From positions 124,001 through 188,000 of the forward strand of contig BLLK01000027.1 of the NCBI GenBank assembly GCA_021927905.1: a stretch of 64,000 nt of DNA, read 5' to 3'. Shown here in pieces: positions 19,878-30,000 of the stretch. The position numbers and the translations under genes are program-made. The stretch comes from Chaetoceros tenuissimus. Its lineage: Eukaryota; Bacillariophyta; Thalassiosirophyceae; Chaetocerotales; Chaetocerotaceae. A model generated the notes under the pieces. It ran no database searches and was not told where the DNA came from. It saw only the letters and a program-made list of their open reading frames with translations. Numbering within the stretch: the stretch's first letter is position 1; each line of letters opens with the position of its first letter.

Positions 19878-20349
19878 CAAGGTAGATAATATCTAGACAG
19901 GTAGTCCAGCGAATTTTCGCGCCATTTTTTCCAGTACAGACATACGTACGATACACTCTCGAGCTAAAAACATGCGCGGCACCTGATGCGCTCATTCGAG
20001 TCAGGCAACACAACATTTTTCCAACGGAGAAAATTTGAGAAATCAAGTACACTACTAACGGATGTAAGCAATAACACTATGTGCATATTTATGAAATACA
20101 TGGCATAAAACATATGCTTATATTATTGCTATGGTCTTTTGTCTTTCAAGTTGTACTATTGTTATAGATTACATCCGTTAGTAGTGTACTTGCTTTCTCA
20201 AATTTTCTCCGTGGGAAAAATGTTGTTTTGCCTGACTCGAATGCCCTCGGAATGAACCTCAGTATGAACAGGTACGTACGCATCAGGTGCCGCGCATGTT
20301 TTTGGCGCGAAACGGTCGCTGGACTACCTGTCTCTATTTATCTACCTTG
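19878..20349. mobile_element. Foldback MITE with 8-bp target duplication, 472 bp
   Basis: The element begins CAAGGTAGATAA and ends with the complement TTATCTACCTTG. Almost the whole length is two inverted arms of roughly 190 bases: ACAGGTAGTCCAGCGA, ACATGCGCGGCACCTGATGCG, ATTCGAGTCAGGCAA, GGAGAAAATTTGAGAAA and AAGTACACTACTAACGGATG all recur in reverse on the other arm. Each arm also has its own private insertion, so the arms have diverged. It is flanked by the perfect 8-bp repeat GTAGTAAT (19870-19877 and 20350-20357). The 8-bp duplication and the CA..TG-type ends fit a non-autonomous hAT-like element. No coding capacity. RNA across it would fold into a long hairpin. Confidence 0.88.
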
Positions 20350-20357
20350 GTAGTAAT
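20350..20357 (+). repeat. Right target-site duplication (GTAGTAAT)
   Basis: Eight-base direct repeat immediately after the foldback element, identical to 19870-19877. The next gene starts 45 bases downstream. Confidence 0.85.
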
Positions 20358-20401
20358 TAAATTGAATAATTGTTCTTTCCATAATCAAAGCAAATCCGAT
20401 T

Positions 20402-21415
20402 ATGTTAATGTTCCGTAATAGCAAGGCAGTCTACGCTTTCACTTCATATCTGATCTCATCTATTCATATCTCTCCAGCTAGCGGATTCTTTGTTTCTCGG
20501 TCGACTCCAGTATCTGTATCTCTTTCGACGTCCATTCCGCACTCTTCAAAGTCATCGACCCTTCATATTTCTCATCTCGTTCGAAACATGTCCACCGAAG
20601 AACCAATGTTGGAAGTTGATATTGCAGCAAATATTGCGGATGTCCAATCCAACATATCTCAGACGCTCAAAGACAACAATATGACTGAAAATTCTGTAAG
20701 GTTGATTGCTGTATCCAAAACTAAACCAGTGGAACTTCTTATGCAGGCGTATGATGCAGGACAACGCTACTTTGGAGAAAATTACGCACAGGAAATAATG
20801 AGTAAAGCAGAAGAGATGCCTGATGATATCAAGGTACGTGAATTCACCTTTAGTTGAGTTCTTTAGTGTGCAATCATTCTAAACTTCCTGCAGTGGCACT
20901 TCATAGGACCATTACAATCCAACAAAGCAGCCCCTTTGGTTAAATCTCTTGGATTGAAGAAACTCAATTGTGTTGAAACTGTGAGTACTATGAAATTGGC
21001 AAATAAATTGAATAATGCATGCACTGCTTGGAAAGAAAGTCAAGATCCCGGCACAATTGGTAAAAATGATAAACTTGGGATCTATATTCAGGTAAATACC
21101 AGTGGTGAAGAATCAAAGTCTGGTGTCAATAATGCATTAGAATGTGCTGAATTAGCAAAGGAAATTCTAGAATCTTGTCCAAACTTGAAAATTGATGGAC
21201 TTATGACCATCGGAGCCCCTGGTGATTACAGTTGCTTTGATACTCTTGTAGAATGTAGGAAAGAAGTTGCAGAAGCAATTGCTGTGGATGTAGACTCGCT
21301 CGTGCTAAGCATGGGGATGAGTGGAGATTATCAAGAAGCAATCAAGAGAGGATCCACAAGTGTAAGAGTTGGTTCAACTATTTTCGGTGCTAGAGACTAT
21401 TCAAACAAAAAGTAA
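20402..21415 (+). CDS. PLP homeostasis protein (PLPBP/YggS family)
   Basis: Pyridoxal-5'-phosphate-binding protein with an alanine-racemase N-terminal barrel, which buffers PLP and affects amino-acid metabolism. Exons 20402-20833 and 20894-21415 (60-nt intron) give 317 residues in frame. The PLP lysine lies in LIAVSKTKP (Lys106); further family blocks are [22 protein letters not shown] (starting exactly at exon 2), [38 protein letters not shown] and [11 protein letters not shown]. The ~62 residues before the second Met (MSTEEPML) are hydrophobic then Ser/Thr-rich ([13 protein letters not shown]) and may be an organelle presequence, plastid or mitochondrion. The start lies only 52 bases after the foldback MITE, so the promoter may lie in or beyond that insertion. 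Confidence 0.93.
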
Positions 21416-21462
21416 TTTTGTGAATCCTAGAATTTCACATTTTAACCCTACTTTTGTTACTC

Positions 21463-22793
21463 TCAATGACTATATTCTGACTTCATAATCTTTGCAATTG
21501 TTTGTCTTTGTATGTTTGAACTACGGTAAAAGATAAAATGTGAGAATAAGGAGAGGAGAAAAGAGTCATGATCTAAGAGGAGATATCTAACACTCACCTG
21601 CCTTCATAAATACTTCCAACTTTACAGTCTCTAAAGAATTTTTCAACTTTGTAATCTGTCGAATATCCAACGGCACCCATCCATTCGATACTTTGACTAC
21701 AAATTTTCTCACTTACTTGGCTTGCAAAAAGCTTGGACATTGCAGCTTCTTTTACAAATGGTAAACCATTTTCTTTGAGTCTACAGGCGTTGAGCATCAT
21801 TACTTCAGCAGCATATAACTCTGTTGCTGCTTGTGCATACTGTTGCTGCAAACTAGGCATATCCGCTAGTTTCATTCCGAATTGCTCACGCTCATTGAGA
21901 TAGGGCATGACTACATCAAAGCAGCCCTTCGCTATTCCGATTTGTTGTGAAGCTATTCCAATACGACCTTCATTTAAAATTTTAATACAATATTCATATC
22001 CTTTACCCAATTCACCCAACATTTGACTAGCGTCCACAATAACATTGTCAAAAACAATTTGACATGTAGACGATGCTTTCAAACCTAACTTTTTTTCTCT
22101 TACTCCAATATTGACTCCTTCCGTGTCTGTGTCGACCACGAAGGCTGTAATTCCCTTGTACCCTTCGGATGGGTTTACATTACAAAAAACTATCAGCACT
22201 TCAGCTTCTTTTGCATTAGTAATCCAGGATTTTGTACCATTGATAGTGAATAAATTATCCGATGAACGATATGCCTGTGTTTTCATGCTAAATGCATCTG
22301 ATCCAGCATTTGCTTCCGAAAGACAAAAAGATGACACAGAATCTTTTGCTAACTTTGGCAGATATTTGTCCTTCAAGTAGTCTGAACCCCAGAATCTAAT
22401 CATGTTGACTACCAATGTATTGTGCACGTCTACCATCAGAGCGACAGATGGATCTATTCTACTGATTTCTTGAATAGCGATACATGCCGATGTGAAATTA
22501 GTACCAATTCCGCCATACTTTTCATTTATTTCCATAGACATGTATCCGTTCTCAAATAGTTTTTGAATCACAGAAGGATAAATGCATTCATTTGTCTCCA
22601 TTTCTTGTAAACGAGGCTTCAAATCTTTGATTGCCCATTTCCTAACTGATTCTTTTATCATTCGCTCATCTTCAGTCAAAAGGGTGATAGGAGATGGAAA
22701 GAACTTGTCTACAGCAGATGATGACATATATCGGGCTATGTTGGTCTTTTTAAATTTACAGACTTGGAGAATGTTCTTGGAGAATGAAATCAT
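21463..22793 (-). CDS. Acyl-CoA dehydrogenase, short/branched-chain type
   Basis: FAD enzyme that introduces the alpha-beta double bond in acyl-CoA. Main exon 21598-22793, then a 77-nt intron and a 58-nt last exon 21463-21520; the join restores YEGSSNIQRQTIAKIM and 417 residues. The catalytic Glu sits in IYEG, at the very splice junction. Blocks: CLSEANAGSDAFSMKT, GTKSWITNA, EGRIGIASQQIGIAKG, REQFGMKLADMPSLQQQ and EWMGAVGYSTDYKVEKFFRD. The N-terminus MISFSKNILQVCKFKKTNIARYMSSS resembles a mitochondrial presequence. The sequence looks nearest the short/branched-chain (ACADSB-like, isoleucine breakdown) group, but chain-length preference cannot be decided by eye. Confidence 0.93.
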
Positions 22794-23380
22794 ACTTGAA
22801 CTTTGGACTTTGGGATATGATAAATGAAAATGTAAACTAATGTATATTTTTGACTCATTCCAAATTGAAAGAATTCCTTGATCTGATGTTTCATTGTTGT
22901 AATGATGATATTATGTGTCGGAAAACTGAAACAAGTACAATTTCTGACAACAGTTCTGATGTCTTGATGTTCATGTTGAAGAATCGCGCCAAAAATTTGA
23001 AAAGGCTATTTTTATAACTGTCATCAGTATTTCTCAATGATGAGTTGTATCTGAGTGACTCAAATCGCAAATTCTCGTATGGTGTACCCACAAGAAGATT
23101 GTTGCGTGTCTCCTTTAGAGGTCGTACTTGTATCAAATACCGACTGAGTTTGAATAAATTGAATTTTAAGTGTGAGAAAAGAAGGAATTCACACTCATCC
23201 TAATCGAATTCGCTCTTTTTGAAGTGATTATCTATAAGCTATCAAGCTGTATATGTGAATGTAAATAATTGATAAGTTTAAAAATGATTATTTTTCAATG
23301 AATTTAAAAGATAACAGAAAGCAAGAAAAAATATGTGAAAGTGCACCCGTCTTCAATATCCTCATCTGATGTTTTGTTTC
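22794..23380. other. Intergenic, no supported gene
   Basis: These 587 bases are AT-rich. A GCGCCAAAAATTT stretch near 22986 resembles an E2F site and lies about 190 bases upstream of the acyl-CoA dehydrogenase. A short leftward open frame (22891-23136) shows no family features and is not called. Confidence 0.35.
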
Positions 23381-26300
23381 TTATGAATTCCCATCATAAT
23401 CATTATTTGAGGATGTGCTATCGTTGGTATCAAGTCCGATATTCAAGACATATACTGAGAACTCAGCAGGCCATAACAGTCCCGCTGTAAATGGCCCAAT
23501 AAGAGCAAAAAAGATGTAAACAGTATTATTCATGAGCCATTTGAAAGAAGTGTATGCTTGCGAAATTTCACTTTCCACCAATCCTAGGTCAGTGTCTTTT
23601 CGAATCCAATAAAGGGAGGAATCAAGAGAACGGGAATTGGCGATCTTTCGGGCGTCTCTTTTGCTGAAATAATAGTAGGGATTTTCGTATTCTTCTCTTG
23701 ATTGGACAAGGCTGTAAGGATAGTCCTTGGACCACGAGATGTCATCTTGAAAAGGGATCCACCGCAAGCTATCTATCCATGTAAACAAAAATAGATTGTG
23801 TTTGCTTATTTCAGCGGATTTGCCCAGTTGACAGAGTCTTTCCACTCGACTGGACCAAAATGCATAAGCTGCAGTTCCCTTTGAGTCTTCCCAACTATCA
23901 GAAACTATTGCAATTACTACATTGAGCAGAATTATGCTAAGAAATGATGGTAAGATTATTTGCCATTCAAATGGTTGCAATGATAAGAAATTGTACTTAC
24001 GCAATAACAATACCAAAGCCGATGTCAAGCCACCCAGTAGTTGCGTCGCCCCCTCCGCCGAAAAATCCTTGGAGAACTGTCAGGAAACATGTTAGGAAGG
24101 ATTCAACACATTGCCCACGAGTAGTCTCGGAATCCCAAGTCTTGTTATCGTCTGCAAAATTTACAGAAATTCGGTAGGCATTTGTGAATGCAATCAGAAT
24201 AAGGAGAGAGACTATCAAAAAAGGAGTCAATGTCTTGAATATATTGTAAAGCCCTGACCCAAAAAGAGCAAACGGCAGGAAAATACCTTGCAGACTTTTG
24301 ACAACGTTGACAATAAGAATAATTCCAGTTGCTGTAAAAATCCTAGTATAAGAATCTTGGAGTATTTCAGGATGAGTACATATGGACGTGATCTCGTTGT
24401 TGGAATCACATATCTTCCAACTGAAAAGTATGGTAACGCTAAGAATGAAAAGAGCAATCATAATCATTTCATACCAATTCCAAAGCTCCAAAAGGTAAAC
24501 TCTCAGACGTTCTATTCTTATCTGATAGAGCTCGAGCAAGATAAAGATTGCAAGCCAAACCCACAATAGACTTATGATAACATCACTCCTTTTATCATCC
24601 GCGTACTGTTCTATTGCAATGTAAAAGCATATTAGACTACCCAAGTCTGCAATAAAACGCAACATGAGAAGAAAAAGATTTCTTCTGATTGCGAGCCTTT
24701 GGTTCAGTATTTTTTGAAGACTTGGTTTGTCTTTGATAATCTCTGCCAAATCTTTACGCATGGCTCGTCTATCAAATCCCTCCAATGAGAATCCTTCTTC
24801 TTTCATTAAAGTCTCCAATACATCAGCAGGTGCACCTGCTTTCACTGCATACCAAATTGGAGACTTGTTTTTTGTAGAAATAGATCTAGAATGTTCAAGG
24901 GTATTGATACCAGCCTTTTCAATCTCCTCCCTCTCTCTCTCTGCATGTAGTAAAAGAGAAATAGATTTCTTTTGGGCGTCTTTATGATCACAAGCATAAT
25001 GTATAGGCAATTTTCCATAAGAGTCAATCTTCCCAACATTGACCTTCTCTTTGTCTATGTTAATGAGAAGTTTCACTACTTCATGAGATATGTTGTTGAC
25101 ACACGCCATATGCAAAGCAACTCTTCCACGCTTATCTTGAAGGTAAATAGATTCGTCACTTTCACTTTCAATTTCAGCCCGCTTCAGTAGCAATTTAATT
25201 GTTTCTACAGATCTCCTTGCGATAGCGAGGTGAAGCGGGATCTTTCCTTCAGTTGATCCTTTTCTAATAGATTCTCGTAAAGAGAGTTGGATCCCCGCAT
25301 TTTTTGTGATACTACCTTCAGCTCGCGCAATCAAAGTTTTGCCAGAAATATCCTTATCCAGCAAAAGGGAAACAGCATCCCTCGAGGCTCCTGTTAAACA
25401 TGCAATATGAAGTGGTAATAGCCCGCGAAATTTTGAATATATATCCGCAAACTCGTCGTCTTCCTTAACATAAAGATTCGCGTCAGCCTCCAGTAATAAA
25501 CTAATAGTTTGTGCTGGTAACCGTTTCTTTAGCGCTGAGTGAATCGGCCTACTATTTATATCAGTTGTCGCTCGGATACTCTTAAATTTTGTGTCTGCAT
25601 CCAAAAGTATTGCAATCACAGATGCATCAAGACCCCTATCAAGAGCAATATGTAGCGGTAGACGTTTGAGGTATTTCGTTGGTTTCAGAACCAAATCTTC
25701 CTTTTCTCCCCCCAAGAGTATTTTGACAACACTTGCATGTGAGTTGTGGTTATCACATGCAATGTGAAGCGGATATCTACCAAAGGAATCTTTGATATAC
25801 ACTGCTTCGGGACTCTCCTTGATCACGAGCGAAATCAGTTCCTTGTTTTCTGCACTAAAAGCGCATAAGTAATGTAGTGGTACCCATCCAAACTTATCTT
25901 GCTGCAGTAGAGCATCCCTTTCTACAGAATTTTCAAGTAAAGAAATGATATGTTTGATATCCACTCTACTTCTACATGCTTCATGTATTAAACTCGTTTC
26001 CCCCTCCAGAGAACGAGGTCTTGTAACTGGAGTGGTATCGGGATCATCAATGTTAGTTTTTTTGTAGCACATGGAGGTAATATACTTTTTCCACTTCTGA
26101 ACCTTTGAGTCATCGATATATTCCTCTGCGAAACTTGAATTCTCTGCCAACTCTGCATATTTAGATGATCTACAGGAACTTGACGAGAAAACATCTGGGA
26201 GGATCGATGACTCCTCGTCATAGTTAGTATGGACTGAGGTCGCAACTGCATATGTTTCAGCTGTACCATCATATCTCATGAAGAGAAAGGATCCATGTTT

Positions 26301-27295
26301 GTTTGGATTCCTACCTTGTGATGGACCAACATTTTCAAACGTTTCGTACGGTAATATCCATGAAAGTGCCACGTATGAGTTCTCGTGAAGACCTTGAAGA
26401 GGGCAAACAGAAATCCTTTCCAATTCAGACACTGCATTTACAACAAGTTTGGGAGTCTTAAATGGACCAGAGAGACTCAAGCTGTAGTCTGTATTTTTCA
26501 GAGTAATAACATTCACTCCACATACATTCATTTCATCATCGAAATAGACAAATGCACCCGTAACAGCTAGAAGAGGTGCTGCCCATTCCATCTTCAATTC
26601 GTTGAACTTCAAATCGATCGTCTTGCTGGACCTACTAGGGTCATCTTCAAAAAAGTCAGATGATGCAGCCGTCATCAAATTCAATTCTCCATCATCGTCA
26701 ATGGATGCATCTCCATAATATTCTTTCCAGTCGATACAGTTTGCTAAACCCATTGGAGGTGCCAAGTATGCATATCTAGTTGCTGTCTCATAGAGAATAC
26801 CAGCTTGTTTCTTTGCATACGGAGTAAGAGTTAAAGTAGAAGTAGGACTCATTTTTCCGGTGCACACTTTGGAGAAGTCAGTGCCAGGAAGTAAATGGAA
26901 TTGCTTTTCATTACTAAATGAGAAACAGAAATTGGTGAGTTCGAAAGTTGATAAAATTAGTTATTTTTTAGAAAAGCAAAGTCTGTAGATACTTACCTTA
27001 ATCTATATTCCCAACTCTGTCTGATATCATCAGGATTATGCGAAGAGAATATATCTTGTAGCTCGACACTATCGCTGAACGAAGTTATATTGGTTGCTTT
27101 TGACTTCGATAGCTTCGAAGGGTGTATGAGCTAAATTTTGTGTCAATGAATGAATTCCAGTTAGAATAAAGAGGATATAAGATAGTGTTTAATGCAAGGG
27201 TGCCAAAACATTACCATCTACAAGAGGTCTAATTTACTTACTTCAATCTCAACTCCTGTATTAGGAGCAATGAACATAGGTAAAGGTGATGCCAT
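23381..27295 (-). CDS. Ankyrin-repeat TRP-like cation channel
   Basis: Predicted six-TM cation channel with cytosolic ankyrin repeats, comparable in layout to TRPA. Four exons: 27242-27295 (MASPLPMFIAPNTGVEIE), 26997-27130, 24001-26913 and 23381-23936; introns 111, 83 and 64 nt; phases agree for 1218 residues. After an N-terminal ~360-residue region without a recognised domain come about ten ankyrin-type repeats (GETSLIHEAC, GWVPLHYLC, GRYPLHIACD, RLPLHIALD, GKIPLHLAIA, GRVALHMAC, GKLPIHYACD, KSPIWYAVK). The channel part begins near FLLMLRFIADLGSLICFYIA; the pore loop is near VLQGFFGGGGDATTGW, and S6 (LDIGFGIVIAIILLNVVIAIVSDSW) is cut by the last intron. A further hydrophobic segment follows near the C-terminus (VYIFFALIGPFTAGLLW), unusual for TRPA. 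Stimulus unknown. Confidence 0.88.
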
Positions 27296-28285
27296 CCTTA
27301 AAAATGAAGTAAAGACGAAGCTCGGGAACTCTGTATGCCAACGCTTGGGCTAATGTCGATTAACGAAACGCAATTGAAGAATCAAATGTGTAAGTTGCTT
27401 ATTCTTGATTTCCCTGAAAGTGAAGGTCAGTGAAGTGATCAACTAAGGTGATCTTGAAAGTTCACGATCTGCGCACCTGTTGGTATTTGGCTTCTCGATT
27501 ATTGTTTGATTGATGATTCTATTCTCTATTCTATGTTCATGTAGGTACGACCACCAGTGCCCAGCCATACGTACAACTTCAACTTCAACTGTTCTCTTTG
27601 TTCTATCAGATTTTTTCGAAGGAATTCGCTGGCTGAAGAAATTAGCAGATTTATCATTTCTAGCCACATTGGAAAAAGATTTTTTGTGTACGTAGTAATC
27701 ATAGGATCTTTTTCTCATCTTATTATCTGGCAAGTCAGAGAGGTTCACATCCACCGATCTCTTGGCCTGGCTCCTCTCCAAAAGCACAAAAGCACTATTC
27801 ATCTCAAAACGCTAAGGTTGATCACTGTACGAGTATATAAATTTGATTCTAGTCTATAGAAGTCGCCATAAGGAAGAATATTTTCATCATCTCCTTTGAC
27901 GTCGATTAGAATTAAAGCTAGGTAGAAAGAGCTCATAATTGTTGTTAGAGTCTGAAAAGAAGTGATTGGCAACACATCGCATCCAACTACAACATATATT
28001 CATCCTGATAGACAACTCGGTACTCTGCTACTACTTGGTCTCGTATATTCTATTTCATCATAGAACATTTTTTATCGAAAACAGTTAACATTGGTGGATC
28101 GATATTGTTCAAAGGAGATATTGTTTAGGAGTTCAAGCAAGGTTCAAGAAATATAGTAATCACCAATTAATAGACTGATCCAGCATATTTCCATCTCAAT
28201 TTTGAAGAAAAGAACAAGGCGGAAGTCACATCAGGTAACAAAAAACTTGACTTAGGAGACAAAAAGAAAGAAAAATAGTACAAAC
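27296..28285. other. Divergent intergenic region, TRP-like and Nup98-96 genes
   Basis: Nearly 1 kb. A TACGTAC motif at 27568-27574 lies about 270 bases upstream of the channel gene. A leftward open frame of 119 codons (27443-27802) is Lys/Arg/Asn-rich and has no recognisable domain; I do not support it as a gene. The last ~150 bases are AT-rich 5' leader of Nup98-96. Confidence 0.4.
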
Positions 28286-30000
28286 ATGTTTGGACAACCA
28301 GCAGCATCACCATTTGGGGCAGCTCCAGCATCAACGCCTTTCGGTGCTGCACCTACACCTGCATTTGGATCTCCTGCTCCAGCTCCTGCATTTGGTGCTG
28401 CACCAGCTTCTACGCCATTTGGTGCTGCACCAGCATCTGGAGGTTTTGGAGCACCTGCTCCAGCATTCGGTTCTCCTGCACCAGCTCCTGCATTTGGTGC
28501 TGCACCAGCTTCTACACCTTTTGGTGCTGCACCATCTACTGGGTTTGGAGCAGCAGCACCTGCTCCCGCCTTTGGTGCTTCAACAGGTGGTTTCGGAGCT
28601 GCACCAGCGACTTCTGCATTTGGGTCATCTACTACGTCGACACCATTCGGAGCACCAGCTCCTGCTCCTTCTGGAGGGTTATTTGGCGCTCCTGCACCAG
28701 CACCAGCTACTGGAGGGTTATTTGGAGCACCAGCTCCTGCTCCTACTGGAGGATTATTTGGTGCTCCTGCACCAGCTCCTTCTGGTGGTTTATTTGGAGC
28801 ACCGGCTCCTGCACCTTCTGGTGGTCTTTTTGGTGCACCAGCTCCATCTACATTTGGAGGAGGAGGAGGATTTGGATCCCCAGCTGCTGCTCAAGGAGGT
28901 GGAACAAAATTAACTCCTTTTCAACCTACAAGGAAACAAGATGGTACTTCCAGTATCCAATTTCAATCCATCACTGCTATGCCACAATATCAAAATAAAT
29001 CGTTTGAAGAATTGAGAGTGGAAGATTACATGGCTGGAAATAAGGGATCGCAAGGGCAAGCACCTGCTACTGGAGGTTTCGGAGCGCCTGCAGCTGGAGG
29101 ATTTGGCTCGCCGGCACCTGCACCTGGTGGTTTTGGAGGATTTGGTTCACCAGCACCTGCTCCAGCGCCATTTGGTGCTACAACAAGTGGGTTTGGAGCT
29201 GCGCCAGCTCCTGCTACTGGAGGACTTTTTGGGTCTACTCCTGCTCCTGCCCCTGCATTTGGTGGATTTGGAGCTACATCTCCCGCTCCTGCTCCTACAG
29301 GAGGTCTTTTCGGAGCTCCTGCTCCTGCACCTACTGGAGGACTATTTGGAGGAGCTGCTCCAGCTCCTGCTACTGGAGGATTATTCGGATCGACACCTGC
29401 TCCTGCACCAGCTACTGGAGGATTATTCGGATCGACACCTGCCCCTGCTCCTGCATTTGGTGGATTTGGAGCTAGTCCTGCTCCTGCACCAGCTACTGGA
29501 GGATTATTCGGAGCACCAGCTCCTGCACCAGCCACGGGAGGATTATTCGGATCAACTCCTGCTCCTGCACCAGCTACTGGAGGATTATTCGGAGCACCAG
29601 CTCCTGCACCAGCTACTGGAGGATTATTCGGAGCACCAGCTCCTGCACCAGCCACGGGAGGATTGTTTGGATCAACTCCTGCCCCTGCTGCAGGTGGAGG
29701 GTTATTTGGGTCAACACCTGCTCCTGCACCAGCTACTGGGGGATTGTTTGGATCGACACCTGCACCAGCTGCTGGAGGAGGATTGTTTGGATCAACTCCT
29801 GCACCAGCTGCTGGAGGAGGATTTTTTGGGTCAACTCCTGCCCCTGCTACTGGAGGATTCTTTGGATCAACTCCTGCACCAGCTGCTGGAGGAGGATTGT
29901 TTGGATCAACTCCTGCACCAGCTGCTGGAGGAGGATTTTTTGGATCAGCTCCTGCACCAGCCACGGGGGGATTATTCGGATCAACACCTGCTCCTGCAAC
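28286..30000 (+). repeat. FG/GLFG coding repeat tract of Nup98
   Basis: Imperfect tandem repeats of about 33-48 bases encode APAPATGGLFG and variants. Several neighbouring units are almost identical (for example around 29480-29660 and 29750-29960), which suggests recent unit duplication. Two short non-repeat interruptions include the GLEBS motif. Confidence 0.85.

Noticed and set aside
22891-23136. Leftward 81-codon open frame between acyl-CoA dehydrogenase and channel genes
   Set aside because: No family features and no upstream or downstream exon continuation; chance frame in AT-rich DNA.
27443-27802. Leftward 119-codon open frame between the channel and Nup98 genes
   Set aside because: Lys/Arg/Asn-rich composition, no domain, no splice continuation; it lies in the shared upstream region.
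29026-29964. Leftward 312-codon open frame (AGAGVDPNNPP repeats) and a rightward second frame inside the Nup98 FG region
   Set aside because: They mirror the FG-repeat coding sequence on the other strand or frame; the repeats simply lack stops. The Nup98 frame has known domains.
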